Source: Grammothele lineata (taxonomy: Eukaryota; Basidiomycota; Agaricomycetes; Polyporales; Polyporaceae). Taken from it: a stretch of DNA of 64,000 nucleotides. The notes under the pieces were generated by a model. It was given only the letters and a program-made list of their open reading frames with translations, searched no databases and was not told the origin of the DNA. Position numbers and translations under genes: made by a program. Position 1 is the stretch's first letter, and each line of letters starts with the position of its first letter. Positions 49,102-61,278 of this stretch are shown one piece after another. The stretch spans positions 124,001 to 188,000 of the forward strand of contig NDFF03000396.1 in NCBI GenBank assembly GCA_002150815.3. Direction: 5' to 3'.

Positions 49102-49633
49102 CATGCCTATGACGGCGTTTATTGGGCAAAATAATGTCCAGGTGAGAGCGCGTGAGAGCGAATGAAAGCGCATGAGTGGTACTCATGCGCGCTCACCTGC
49201 CTTCACCCGCACTCGCCCACGCTCACTGGTAGTCATGCAGCTCGTCGGAAAGAGCACTCCGTAAAATCTGAGGTGCCTCAGCGGCCGTGAGCCAATCGGA
49301 AGGCAGAAACGCTCGGAGAAATATCATGAACCTGAAGGGAAAAGATATATACTAGATTGTACCTCGCGGGGGTGCTTGCAGACGAGGCTCGGTGAGCGCG
49401 GATGAGCGCGGATGAGTGCAGGTGAGAGCGGGTGAGAGGAGGTGAGAGGAGGTGAGAGGCGGTGAGAGGAGGTGAGCGCGCGTGATCGCGAGTGAGCCTG
49501 CGTGATTGCAGGTGAAAGGTGATGAGAGCGCGTGAATGTGGGCGTCAAGGCACTTTCACTTGCTCTCATTCACTCTCACCGCCCCTCATGCAGACCTGGA
49601 GTAATTTTGCCCAATAAATCGTCTCATACATGC
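49102..49633. mobile_element. Fold-back element with 10-bp repeat arrays (candidate non-autonomous transposon)
   Basis: Imperfect inverted repeats of about 40 bp lie at 49102-49142 and 49595-49633; their shared core is TTTATTGGGCAAAAT. Just inside lie arrays of a 10-bp unit close to GGTGAGAGCG. The left arm has 4 units forward (49141-49180) and 6 inverted (49181-49240); the right arm has 15 forward (49391-49540) and 4 inverted (about 49551-49590). Read inward from each end the order is the same: 4 units one way, then a longer run the other way. The 150-bp centre codes for nothing. The plan fits a non-autonomous DNA transposon with subterminal transposase sites, but no target-site duplication is clear. 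Confidence 0.7.
49391..49540. repeat. Array of fifteen 10-bp units (consensus RGTGAGNGNG)
   Basis: Fifteen units of exactly 10 bp follow without a spacer, each starting NRTGA; central units read GGTGAGAGGA and outer ones GGTGAGCGCG or CGTGATTGCA. Variation is greatest at the edges, as expected for an array homogenised from the middle. Confidence 0.9.
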
Positions 49634-50201
49634 CCACTGACTCGGTCAGAACGAGCGTGCGTCCGAGCCAGTATGTACATACGGCCCGGGCGGGATCTCA
49701 AATCCGCTTATGTAAATCCGACGTGCCTAAGCCTGGTTCTGGGTGCCTCCGTGAAGCGCCCCTTGCCATTTTCTCTGGGACCAGTTTCTGAGGCACTTCT
49801 GAGGCTCGTCGCGTTGAATTGGGCCTTGTCTTGCCGCCAACATTACGTTCATGCTTCACCGCCCTTTTCGTTTCAATTGCTGTGGCAGCTCACGTATGTA
49901 TCGCCGCCGCCGCCCTTGCAGACGAACCTATGGCACATAATGCCACACGACGGTGTGTTTCCTCTCCTCACTGAGCGGCCAGCGGGAGCGCCCCCTAGGA
50001 CGCCTTGAGGCCGGTCAGCTGTCCAAGTCAAGGTTCAAAGAAGTGGTCAAGGCTGCCTTCTTCGATGGCAGCTGAGGGAGGGCCGTTCTCAGTCTCGGTT
50101 TATGTCATCCTCGTATCTCCTCCGCGTCCCGGATCCTCTGCCCCTCCTCTCGAAGCTATCGCCTCCGTCACCATCCTCAACATCCCCGCACAGAGGCGCG
50201 C
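49634..50201. other. Intergenic region right of the fold-back element
   Basis: About 570 bases before the zinc-finger gene, with no recognised feature. Plus-strand open frames here lack any domain. Confidence 0.4.
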
Positions 50202-51075
50202 ATGGACTACATTATTGGATCCTGTGCTGCGATCGATATCGATGTCGAGACTTTCGCACCTGGGGGCCCTCGCGCGGTCGACGTTTTGGCCAGCGTCGAC
50301 AGCGTCGAGGTCGAGAACTCCTCGAACAACGAAGAGCTCTTGAAAGATCTGGAATTCATCTTTAGTAGCTCACCAACGTCGCAAGCTGCGCGTAGGGCCG
50401 ACTCGCCCAACCTTTCCAACGCCGTTCCCGAGGAGCCTGGAGGGCTATGGACCCTTGCCATCGCAGCACACGGCCAGTGCTGCGACGACAGAGGCCCAAG
50501 GCCTCGTACCAGGCATGGAAGGGGCCGTGACCGCACCCGCGAGCTCGTTCGCGCCGTCTTCCATGGCCTCGTTGCCACTCTCATCCATCACCCGGATCCG
50601 GACCACCGGACCTCGCACTGCCCTACCCGCTGAAGCGTCTGGGCGCGCGCACGGCGAGGAGAGCCTAAAGAAGTCGCATCCATCGCAGCCTAAGGACCAA
50701 ACGCCCCAGTACGAGTGCCCCGAATGCCCCCACGGTAAGTGACTTGTGGCGTTGCTCTTCCAACCTTCGAGGTCTGATCAAGCGTGGTTTGCTAGTGTTC
50801 TTTACCAAGTTCAATTTGAAATCGCATCGCCGGTCGGTGCACAAGGGAGAGAGGCCGTTCCTATGCCCTGAGCCGCTCTGTGGGCAGCGGTCCGCGAGAC
50901 AGCATGATATCGGCCGACACTTTCAAGTATGCACACTCATCTCGGGCCGCCGCGCCGGAAGACAAGGGAAACAAAGTCCAAGGGAACCAAAATCGAGAAG
51001 AGTGGGGCGAAGCAGACCGAGGGCAAGAAGACCAGGAGCAAGAAGACTCAATCCAAGAAGGATAAGGCAACGTGA
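50202..51075 (+). CDS. C2H2 zinc-finger protein
   Basis: The start at 50202 opens MDYIIGSCAAIDIDVETFAP. Two C2H2 fingers lie near the C-terminus. The first, YECPECPHVFFTKFNLKSH followed by RRSVH, is completed exactly across an intron (donor just after CCCCACG near 50.73 kb). The second is FLCPEPLCGQRSARQHDIG then RHFQ; its last His is not visible, so it may be degenerate. After another intron the protein ends in a Lys-rich tail (SKGTKIEKSGAKQ to KKDKAT-stop). Between about 50.37 and 50.46 kb the reading frame shifts by one; a small intron with a weak donor could explain it, or the gene carries a real frameshift. A nuclear DNA-binding role is inferred from the fingers. It has no counterpart in the second module. 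Confidence 0.6.
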
Positions 51076-51936
51076 TGTGGGCCGGTACGTCTCCCGCCTC
51101 CGTCCGCGTCACCCATTCCGTCTATGCGCGGTGCGGCGATGACTCGGAGGCTGACCCAGCGTTACTCGCAGGACCACGGCAGATCGCGCGTGCTAGCGTC
51201 ATAGGTCTCCTCAGCCCGCCGGCGCCCTCGTGAAGCGACCACCCCAAGCGGCTCGTCGTTTCGAAATGGCGTCGGACTCGGCGAGGAGCGCTATGACGCT
51301 AGCGTGCAGGAAGGAGGGGAGGGAAGGGAACAGGTCGGGCGGTGCGTCTTCGCGTGGGAGGGCAGCCTCGAGCCTGGTGCTCGGGAGGGGGGGGAGCCGT
51401 CCCAGCGAAGAGGTTTGTGCTCGAGTGTGGATGAGTTTTTTCTTGGTCCTGTATGATAGTCTTGGCATCTGTCCGGTCTCGTCCTCTCGTCCGAATTACC
51501 GTCTCCGCCTCTGAGTGTTTGTGTACAATTGTCTCGACTCATCCCGCAGAATCTCGAAACTACGTCGCAACGTATTTCTGTTACCTTTTCAACTCTCTTC
51601 GTCGACTCCTAGTCTCTATATGTTGTGTCACGTAGAGTCTCTGGCGTGTACGTTCCGTATAGTTTGGCGAATCTGATGTCCTCGAATTGTACGTCGCTCA
51701 TGAGCTCTCATGCCCTGTCATCGCACCGCGTGTACATTCAACATGTACGCAGACCGGCGCACGACCCCAACAGTCCCAGCTCCCCTTTTGCCTATACCCT
51801 GGTTATGGGAGAAGAATATCGGTGAAATCATAGATAGCAGCCCCGATGCTTGCATGGGAAGCTTTAGAACAAAGTTCAGTCTCCACCAAGAGAAAACTGC
51901 TATAGCTGTGACGTACTGCCGGACTCCAGCCTGTGA
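51076..51936. other. Intergenic region between the zinc-finger and PLC-like/lectin genes
   Basis: About 860 bases between two convergent genes. No gene is recognised. Confidence 0.4.
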
Positions 51937-54408
51937 TTACCGCTGCCTCTCGGAGGAGGGTTTCCTGACGGCGCAGGCCTTACCCTCGCCTATAACGATA
52001 CCAGAGACCCACTTCTCGTCACCGTCCTGACAAGCCTCCCGGATAGCGTTGTCCTCAGACTGGTAGTACACCCTCGCGTACATCCCGTTTTCCCACTGAC
52101 CGGCAGCGAACCTTGCACCACGCATCGGCCGGCACCTGGACGTACACCTGAAACCATGTCTCGGCCGACACTGCGTCTCGACCTTGCTGGTCACCCAAAT
52201 ACCGGACGCCGCGGTATAGCGGCCGCAGACGATCTCCGAGTCCACGTTCATCCAATACACGTCCACCGTGGCGCCATTTCCGGGCTGGTTGCTGGTGAGG
52301 GCGCAAATCTGAGTTCGCCCAGGGATCTTGACGCCGTTGAGGTTGCCTGCATGCCAACAAGTTGGCTCAAAACGCACGAGGAATGGCTGGGAGATAGGTA
52401 CATCGCAGTGAAACCCACCTGGGGACCATTGCTTGCCATCGAAGCGGTGCTCACAAATGCTTAGATCTTCAGCCTGGTAGTACACGCGGAAATGCAGGCT
52501 TCCATCTTCGTAGGAGATGGCAGCAATACTGGTCCCGCTCATAGCGGACGGCAGCGTCGCACCTCGGAACCAGAGCCCGTCGTTGCAAAACTCCTGTATC
52601 TGGCTGGAACCGTCCTCTATGACAGTGAGCGTTGGTGAGTGCTTAAGCGCAATTCCCGAGTTACTCACCTTGACAGTAAACGCGAATATGCACTCGATTA
52701 TTGCGTTCGTACCGGAAAGCAGCGATCGAAGTATTGCGCGAAGCTTGAATGTCCATGTCGTCGAGTGCTCCCAGGAACCACCTGCCATTGTCACAGCAGT
52801 ATTCCCGCAGCTTGTATTCGGCACTGAGATAGTAGACCCGAATCTGTGCGGACGGACGTGAGCAATGCACTAACAAATCCGGACGTATCGGTACTCACAT
52901 AATTCCCGCGATCTCCCCAGTTGACAGCGGCCAGTGGCGTGAACGGGGCAGCGTTCCACAAACTGGGCACTTCGACACCCCCCGCCCACTTTCCACCAGT
53001 GTGCGTACTCTCCAGCACGCCACCCAACGGGTTCTGAAAGTAGAGGCGAGTGCTCCAGGCCTGCGGGAGCGTCGTGACGGCAAGGCCGGATCCGGGGACG
53101 ATCATTGCCGGGCCGTCGATGGTGATCGGGTATTTCCACCAGCCGCTTGCCCTACACTCGGCCGCCGTGGATGAGGACCACCAGTCCGCAGTGAAATCGG
53201 GCATGCGGCGGTCCTCGATTGCCTGGCGTCGTTCGACGTCCTTCCGCGTCCCGTCTCTGTACTTGAAGAGGGGCGCAAGCTCCTGCGGGCGGCGCGCGGA
53301 CTCGAGAGTAGGCGCGATCGCCCACGCCTTGTAGGCGTTCGGCGAGGGGACCGTCTTCGTCGTGTAGGCCGCGTAGACCTCGTCGGCCGACGCCTGCATG
53401 GCGGCGACGCAGCGCTCGAGGTTGTCGGCGGCGACCTTGTCGAGCGCACGCTTGTCGCCGTAACACATCCACGACTCGCCACTGGGATTCTCCACCAACA
53501 GGCCGATCGCGGCGTCCTCGTCGTGCATGAACTGAGAAAAAAACAATGTAGCAGAGTGAGAGACAAGCGAAGGCCAAAATTTCATCAACATACTTTAGCG
53601 CAGATGTTAGCGCAAGGGTCGTACGCTGTATGAAGGCCTCTTCGGGGAGTACGAAGGTAGCCAGATTCGAAGGCGCATTCGAGGAAGTGGTCTGCGAAAG
53701 AGTTAAGGGTGTATGCCCGGTGTAAGTCGCCACCTGCCGCGGTTTGGAGGGCCACGGCATGACCGGCGTTGTACGCCGTGCGAGCGTCAGAGCCAAAGTG
53801 GTCCAAGTTGATCCTTGCCAGACCGAGATAGCTCGGAAATCCCGAGGGCCGGCGCTGCGTCAATAGCTGCAACTGCGCACTGGCGTCCGGCAGCTTGTTG
53901 TAGGCGATTGAGGGGTCCTGGTGGTGGTGGAGTGCATCGTTCACGGCATCGATCTCAGTTTGTAGGATGGCTAGAATGTCCCGGGCCTCCTTCGGCTGCC
54001 AAGGGCTCGCGTCCGCAAGTGTGTTGAATGCGCCTATGAACCTCGTGGCTTTGTCCTGAGCATTCGTGCCATCGCTGATCGGCTTCGAGGTCCCGTAGAA
54101 GTTGCCTGCAAGGCAATTGATCTGCCCATATGTGACGATGAGGCCATTCTTGAGAATGAACTTGTGGTCAATCGCAGCGACCTTCTGGCCATCCTCAAGC
54201 GTGAGGTAAATGGCGTCGCCGACGTAGCCGTATTCAGCATATTCGACACCTGTAGGTAAAGCGTAGGGCAAGATTGTGTAAGTTACGAGGGTTCAGAAAA
54301 GGGGTATAAGAGACAAGCGAAGAGTAGCGACGAACCCAACAAGTCCTGTTTCATCGGACTGTTGCGCAGGGGAGTAGGTACAACAGCCCGTCCGAAGGCG
54401 ACATGCAT
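51937..54408 (-). CDS. Zinc-PLC/P1-nuclease-like domain fused to a six-blade fucose-type lectin, copy 1
   Basis: Exons 54408-54336, 54249-53594, 53531-52899, 52843-52669 and 52616-51937 give about 738 residues. The N-terminal half has His/Asp-rich blocks AGHAVALQTA, FADHFLECAFESGYLRTPRR and FMHDEDAAIGLLVENPSGES, resembling zinc phospholipase C/P1-nuclease-fold proteins; Cys replaces an acidic residue in HFLEC. The C-terminal half has six repeats of the AAL (Aleuria-type) fucose lectin pattern: RLYFQNPLGG, IRVYYLSAEYKLREYCC, IRVYCQ..SQIQEFCNDGLW, FRVYYQAEDLSICEHRFDG, VDVYWMNVDSEIVCGRY and ARVYYQSEDNAIREACQDG. Six blades make one propeller. Intron boundaries fall between blades. No signal peptide is seen; the first exon is short and the exact start uncertain (54585 is an alternative). 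A sugar-guided hydrolase, perhaps defensive, is inference. Confidence 0.78.
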
Positions 54409-56676
54409 AGTACCGTCAACACCAGGAAACGACGACTCGTTTGGGGGTGCCGGGATAGACCTATGACAGGTGACCGTGCCATTCAGACGCGATAGCACAC
54501 GTGTGACAATGGAACATGGACGATGATCACGTACATATTCATTTGAGGGTTTGCGGACATTGTGGAAGGTCTTGGACAGGATCACACTCTTCCTACGCGA
54601 TCGTGAAGTTCATATATACCCACCACATACGTCTTGGTTGACGCGGTGTGCGCTGATGACGCGATGTTGGTCAGGCTTGAGTTCTGGGACCCGAGGACCT
54701 GTGACACAGTGGACTTACTAGATCGATCGATCATCGTTGCATGGAAGAGGGTACATAGTGGCAGCTAGGGAAGCACTGTCATACTCCGACCATGGATGTT
54801 CATTTTGGGTCACGAGTCTTGGAGAGTTCGCCGGCTGGCCTTCACAGAGCGTTCCAGAGCCTAAACGCGAACCATAACTGAGCCTCAGACGCAGCCAGAG
54901 GCCCTTATACACGGGCACTAGCAGGGCGGCCCGGCAGCTCGTTACCAAACTCAATCGCAGAGAACAGGGCGAAATAGCCGGGAGAATCAAGGTAATGTGG
55001 ATTGGGGCCCTGTCAGCCAGGCGGTGAACGAAGACGTGCCGACCAGCTACGGCACCGCTAGCGGATCCCCATTGCGATCGCGCAGAACTTCACAGTCAGC
55101 TCTGACGAACCAAAATCACGAAAGCGAAGACAGGATTTGTACATGCCCATAATAGCCACACGATACTATTCGTTCTAATGTCAGCAAGGGGTATGCGGAA
55201 TTTAAGCGCCCAACCGGACGTTAGTGAGTTAGTCCACTGGCTGACGGTCGAGTTAGAAAAAGCGACCGCCTTATATAAGCACCACAGGTCGGCCGTACAG
55301 AGCTCTGGCAGGACGTTGGTACATAGAACATGTACTCGGGGACACGGAAAATACGGGCAAGCACAATGTATGCATAGGAAAGAGTGATACATGCAAGAAA
55401 TCGAGTGCAAGACACAAGGAATACAGGGGCAGCAAATCAATACCCTTGGCAGTCCGCTTCGAGTCAGAAACGTACCTACTACTAAGAACAAGCTGCGTGG
55501 CTAACTATAGATATGAAGTTATGAGAGGCGAGGCAGTAACAAGCCCAGATGGCAGTGAAGGGACTGGAATCTTCGAGTTTGAGGGCGACATTGTAGGAGA
55601 TAAAGGAGGCGGAGAGGATGGCAACATGGCGGGGAAGGAAGGGATAGGGATGCCGCAGACAATGATTGTGACTCACCACAATCCCAAGGCACTGACTGAT
55701 CCTAGTTGACTCCCCATTCTAGCATCGCCAATAGTCTCCCATCGGACCTAGGCGGCTGCCAGAGAAACTGGCAGCAACGTGCATGACTTCGTACATAAAA
55801 TGTTAAGACGCCCTCGTTACTAGTCGAGGAAGAGAGTGAGCTGACGAGCATTTCCGCCTTGATTGCGTACGTTTAAGCGGTTTATCGGGGTGCTGGGGTG
55901 CGGGGCCAAGAAGCGTAGAAAGAGGGCCTGGGACGAGTTGGTGGAAAACGGCGGATGTGGCATGGAGGTGGCTGACGTGTCACACCATCACCCAGTCAGC
56001 CTTAGCATGACCTAGCAAGCAGTAGTGACAAGATAACAGTGCGTCTGCACCCTGTGTAGCAGGAAAGAGAATGAAGAGAGAAAACAGCAGCGGGCCCGTG
56101 TCCGAGTCGGACAGTTCTCGGTTGGGCTCCGGACATGATGTCATTCACCATATATGGATGGACGCCCGCTTACGTACTTAGTTAGTCCAACGTCTCGGCC
56201 CTCAGTCAGAAAAAACAACCCCTGGTCTTTTTTTTGAGTTCCGCATACCCCTTGAATGTCAGAGTGTCGAAACACCTTGACGGCCGTGTTCTCGTCACAT
56301 CCTAGCGGCGTAGTGGGTAGCGGCTATGAACCAAGAGAGAGAATGTTGTCGATTGAATGTCCGACTAAGCGGATGGAGCAGTGAAGCGTTAACGAAAATG
56401 TCCTCCTCCTTTGAGTCGTCGGGAATGGCCGTGATAGGTTATGTAAGAAAGGCGTCTATGGTTACGGCGCCAGTCCCGGGCCAGCGAATGTCCCCTCAGG
56501 CTCATCTTCCTCAGCTTCGATGTTTAAAGGCTTCAACTTGCTTGCAACAACGCAACATTGTGCTTCTGATCACTATTATTTGTCATAATGAAATGCCGAT
56601 GTTCTGTCTGTGATCCCCACGCTACTATGAAATCATGTGCGAAGAGTGAAACTCGTCTACGAGACCGCCCTCAGGC
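54409..56676. other. Gene-poor stretch between the two modules
   Basis: About 2.3 kb with no supportable gene. It contains the promoter of the PLC-like/lectin gene at its left end and the 3' end of monooxygenase 2 at its right end, and marks the junction between the two module copies. No transposon signature is visible at the junction. Confidence 0.4.
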
Positions 56677-58716
56677 TTACGATTCCTCCACAGACGTCAC
56701 TTGTGCCAACATGCCGGAGAAGTCAAACGTCCGTGGCGCCGTGGTCTCCTCTTCCCCTCCTTCGCTCCCCTCAACGCGCTGCTCATCCAACTCAGCAGCG
56801 CGCTCGCGCAAAACACCCCACTCCATCCACCAGTCATCTGCCTCGTCCTCGCAATCGTAGCCAAATATCCTGCAAACTGTCTCCCAGAGCTCGTTCCCCC
56901 TCCCGACGGCCTCGTCGCCCTCGAGTATGTTCTTGCCTGCTCGTGCGAGCGCTTGCGAGCGCCGGTCACGTTCCTCCTGCATAGGTCCGTCGGGGAGTAG
57001 CAGGAACGTCAACTCGCGCACGTCGCGCGCGTGCACCTCCCGCGTGCGCGGCTGCCGGATCTCCTGGAAGGCATACAAGAGGGAGGTGATCCGCTCTTCC
57101 GAGGAGAGGTGAGAGAAGAGCTTTCCCAGCACCGCACCATCCTCGATCGCCATTGCCGCGCATTGCATCGCCCCGGGCTAGGGATAGTCTAGTGTAAGGA
57201 TTATTGTGCATTGAGAGAGAATGTGCCTCGTATAATTATACTCACGGGGAAAGGATGCGCGGCGTCCCCTATGAGGACGAGCGGACCCAGTTCTGACACC
57301 CAGTCCTCGAGGTCGTCGTGCTCTCGCATGGCAACTCGCACGGCATCGGGCGCATCCACCACGAACGGGCTATATCTGTTGAAGTCAGCGTGAGATATCG
57401 GCAGATCCAGCCGGACGGTACTATAATAACTCACTTGTCGTTCAAGCGCACGCCGCCCGAGACGATATCGCTGACACGCGTGGAAGGGGCGTCACTCCAT
57501 CTCCCATCCCTATCATCGGGCCCAAAGAATTGTATGGACCAAGTTTTGTTCGCGTCCTGGAGGTTGATGAGGAAATTGAAATCACGAATTCCAATGTTTG
57601 ACTTACAACAGACCAGCACTGGTACATCCTCCGACTCCCGAGAGAGAAAATGAGGGCTCTCTGGGCTGTGATTGATATCGTGCATAGGGAAACGTGAAAA
57701 CATTACCCTACCTGCTTCACATATTCGTCCACCGAGCCTTTCATGGCTTCCATGGGCTTATTAGTACTAAATGCCCGTGTAAAGAACAGTTATTCCCTGA
57801 TAGCAAATGTCGACTCACTCGTAGAACGCCGTTCCGACCATCCTACCCTCGTCTTCGTACCCGAGGATGGTTCTCCTGCATACTCCGAACTCTCCATCCG
57901 CGCCGACAAGCACGTCTCCCGCAACCCTCTCTCCGTCCTCAAGAATCGCTTCTCTATTTGCGATGTCGATGTCAACGACCTTGGCATTATGTCGTATTTG
58001 TGCACCATGTGCCAGTGCGGCATCGTAAAGAATATCGTGCAGGGCCTCGTGCTACGATTGTATAAGTCGCATAGGCCGAATGCCGAGGGGAGGAACAGAC
58101 ATACTGTAGCCAACATCAACGCGCCTCTCGTTTCTTTCAGAACATCCTCGTCCCAAACCTGTTGACCTAGATATTCCGCGGAATCGTCTGGATCAGAATT
58201 CGGGAGTTTATGAGTAACCAACGTTTGCGGAACCAAGGAGATGACACCTACATCTTTCACATCGGACTACACTTCCGTCAGTACCCCTCTCCTGTAACCT
58301 GTCCTTAAGACCCCAATGGAAGAGGATCTTGGTAAGATTTGGAGGAAGCCGAAGGCCGCCACGGCCGTGCTGGAGAAGTAGTCAGAAGCATAGCTTCAGC
58401 AAGGCCTTGGGCATAATACTGGGCAAAGATCTTACCGATCCCTCCCTGTCGTTTCCTTCTAGGACCAACACATGGTGTCCGACTCGCTGAAGGGCAATCG
58501 CTGCTGATAGTCCCGCGATCCCTGACGTTGATCGAGCAAGGGTGAGCCATTTTTCTTCACGATAGCTTCAGGCCTACCTCCACCGATAATGAGGAACGAG
58601 ATAGGAATAGAGGTCCGTAATGGCGGACGATATTCAAGGGGCTGTTGCGCAGAGGCGAATCGACCGACGTCAATATGTATATGCATGAAGGGAGGCTCAT
58701 TCACGTCCGAGTTCAT
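56677..58716 (-). CDS. FAD-dependent monooxygenase (salicylate-hydroxylase-like), copy 2
   Basis: The paralogue of the 41.5-43.5 kb gene, in the same orientation. First exons: 58716-58705 (four codons, Met-Asn-Ser-Asp), 58641-58578 with ISFLIIGGG, 58521-58436 with IAGLSAAIALQRVGHHVLVL, then from 58369 GGLRLPPNLTKILFHWGL. Later exons have GERVAGDVLVGADGEFGV and GPLVLIGDAAHPFPV; here the second FAD motif keeps the usual Asp. The C-terminus, AMAIEDGAVLGKLFSHLSS to AQVTSVEES-stop, matches copy 1 closely. It is head-to-head with MYND copy 2. Middle exon joins were only partly resolved. The first intron is 63 bases with no stop in frame, so retention would add 21 residues; copy 1 shows that the region is spliced. 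Confidence 0.8.
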
Positions 58717-59991
58717 GATAGATGAACTAGCGCTCCTCATGGACAAGGGTGGGACTAATTGGGGCTCGATAAATACGAGTACAGCATATATGTTCCGCGG
58801 CGGAACTTCTTCAAACTGTATCACCGCATGCTGATGCTTAGAATATCAGCAGAGCGATGGCACCGATGTCAAACCTTCCACGCGCGCGAGATGGCGACGC
58901 CCACAGGGGAACAGGAAGAAGGCCGGCCGCGCGCCAAGCCTAAGGCGCTTTCACATGGGCGGGATGGAGTGGCCTGACCCTCTGAAAAGAGGGAAGCTGC
59001 TAGATGAGGACCCTTCTCATGTTTTATTTAGCAGGGCAAGACAGACTCGGAGAAAAGGGAGAAGACGAGCGACGTGCCGGAACCCGCATTGGTCGAGAAC
59101 CGAATAGAACGCTTTACTGACGCCGTGGGGACAGATATAGTAGTACGGCTGTCTACACTGTACGTGTGCGGGCCATCATACAGTCAACACTAGCTGTTCA
59201 GTGGTAACTCACCTGTTTGATTCACGGGCGTGTGTGTGGGCTCTTGTGATCAAAATACAGTGGTGCTATTTGCTGTTTGGCGGTAGCATTCTCCGAAGAA
59301 TCGCGAATTTACGATATAATTCGAATGTGCGCATGTCGTGTTTTCACAAAGACCCGAGTTAGATCCCGAACGTACAAAACAGAGTGAGGCGGCTCATGGC
59401 ATGCATGACACGTCGTCGCCGGTCAGTGCCATCGGGCGCGCCGGACTAGGCCGGACTCTTGCGCCACCGCCACCGGGCCGGGCCGGCGGCCATTTGTTGG
59501 GTTCGAGCCAGCGCGCAGGATAAAATCGACACCTTGGATCTCAGCCGTTTACATCCCGGGAACTGCTGTAGCCCTACGAAAGCTCTTGTCGCCCTGTTCA
59601 AGTCTTTTTTGATAGTGTACGCGTGTCCTCATGTCGTCCAACGCCATGATCCATGGATAGGACATTGAAGGACCTCATTGGCTGAATGGTCCAAGTCTTA
59701 GGTGCGCAAAGTCGGCCGGTCATTCGAGTCGGATTAGTCATTGACGGGCTCGTCTCTCTATTCGCAGATTCGCGAGTCATCGCCGGAACTATGCGTCGCC
59801 TCATGCGTGGAGGTTCCACCTCCAACCGTAGCCCCTCACCGAAGCTTTCGGGCCGTGCTTGCTTCGGGATGCTATCTGATAAGTGATCACGCCTAGGGCC
59901 TTCAACAACTTGAACGGGTTCACGGAACGTTGATACTGACGGTCACCGCGTCCCCATCGTAACATCGCTTTGACCCCCTCGCCGTCTGGCT
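58717..59991. promoter_or_regulatory. Divergent promoter region of monooxygenase 2 and MYND 2
   Basis: About 1.3 kb between divergent start codons, the counterpart of 43.5-45.1 kb. No gene is recognised. I could not see extended sequence identity between the two intergenic copies by eye, so the promoters have diverged more than the genes. Confidence 0.4.
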
Positions 59992-61070
59992 ATGTCGCAC
60001 GCCTGCCCTGAACATCACTGCACGGGCTACCACTCTAAGCCGATGAAATGCACCGACGCCATCTGTGCCAATTGTAAATATTGCAGTCGCCATTCAGACA
60101 AATCTATGAAGAAGTGCGCAGGGTGCAGCGTCGTGGTGTACTGCAGTAAAGAATGTCAGAAGAAGAACTGGTCGGAGCACAAGTGAGCTATCATCGTCTG
60201 TGGCATCTGTCAGCACACGAAGTTGATTCGAAAAACTTAAGAGACTTTTGTCGTTCCCAAGAGGGCGGCGCTCGAGGCCCCGAGCCAATAGTAGATGCAT
60301 TGAAGGCAGAAGGTTACTCCAGCAGAATCGCGTTTCTAACACGCATCAATGCATGGGTGGATCAACATAACTTTGCACTTGGTACCCTCGCTATGGCCGC
60401 TGGCGCCTCGTTCGATTGTGGTGGCGATGGTGACGTCGATCCTGAGAACGGCTTAGTTCTCCTCCTTTTCCTCTGCTGCCACCGCGGCAGCCAACACCAC
60501 ACCCATCACGGCATCAAAGACGACGGGTCTCCCGCGCTGGACTTTGTGATAAACACTATGACTATTGCAAACAAGCATACTTTCTTGCGGCACGTAGGGG
60601 ACCTCTCCTGGACCGAGCTCATTGCCCGTCGAAACGCCCAGGCTAAGACATTCGAACAAGACAAACCTGGCAAAGAAGCTACATCATTTGCCGTCCCCAT
60701 TATATTCCTAGTCCCGAACTTCAGATTCTACATGGATAGATACTACTCCCACTACAGAGGACCGAGGGGTTTCCTCACGCCCAGCCAGAAGACACAGGAG
60801 CAGCTGAAGGAACTCTCCATGCTGGTCATCGTCACGCTCATGCTTGGTTATGTCCTCAAGGAGTCCGAGAAACATATAGACCTGATCCGGAATGGAATGC
60901 TGGTGGGGCGGATGGTGCAGACGAAGAAACGTTGGGTGTGGCGGGAGGTGCGGGGCTGGGATTGGCGGGTGGTGGTGGAAAGCGAGCTGGGCAAAGAGTA
61001 TGGGCTCGGGGAGACGGGTCTCACTCCGCCAGAGCTCTTCCAGTTGGGGGCTACTGTCCCCCTATTTTGA
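59992..61070 (+). CDS. MYND zinc-finger protein, copy 2
   Basis: Exons 59992-60182 and 60242-61070 give about 339 residues. MYND finger: CANCKYCSRH, MKKCAGCSVVVYCSKECQKK and WSEHKDFC, where the last Cys again lies in exon 2. The single intron splits the Lys codon at the same place as in copy 1; its acceptor is a weaker TTAAG. The body matches copy 1 (DALKAEGYSSRIAFL, LVLLLFLCCHRG, LDFVINTMTIANKHTFLRHV, VGRMVQTKKRWVWREVRGWD and LTPPELFQLGATVP). Function unknown; MYND fingers usually recruit other proteins. It is followed after about 210 bases by the convergent PLC-like copy 2, a tighter layout than in the first module. Confidence 0.85.
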
Positions 61071-61278
61071 ATTTCCAGAGGCAGGTGAGCGTTAAGCGTC
61101 ACTATAGATTATCTATCTTGAAGACTGACTTCGAATTAACAGCTGGTCATGCGAGCTATTCAATGCAATATGGATGAGAAGCAGTGGCCCCTTGCGTAGC
61201 CTCAGAAAACACCCTGTAACACCACGACGTTCTCATGTATTCTGTTTACCACAAACCACAGTGTACCTCCCCTAAACT

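Noticed and set aside
59460..59540. tRNA-like GGTTCGAGCC string
   Set aside because: Flanking bases do not form T, anticodon or acceptor stems.
60183..60213. 31-base intron in MYND copy 2
   Set aside because: The first CAG acceptor gives an intron too short to splice; the later acceptor at 60241 gives the conserved HKDFC.
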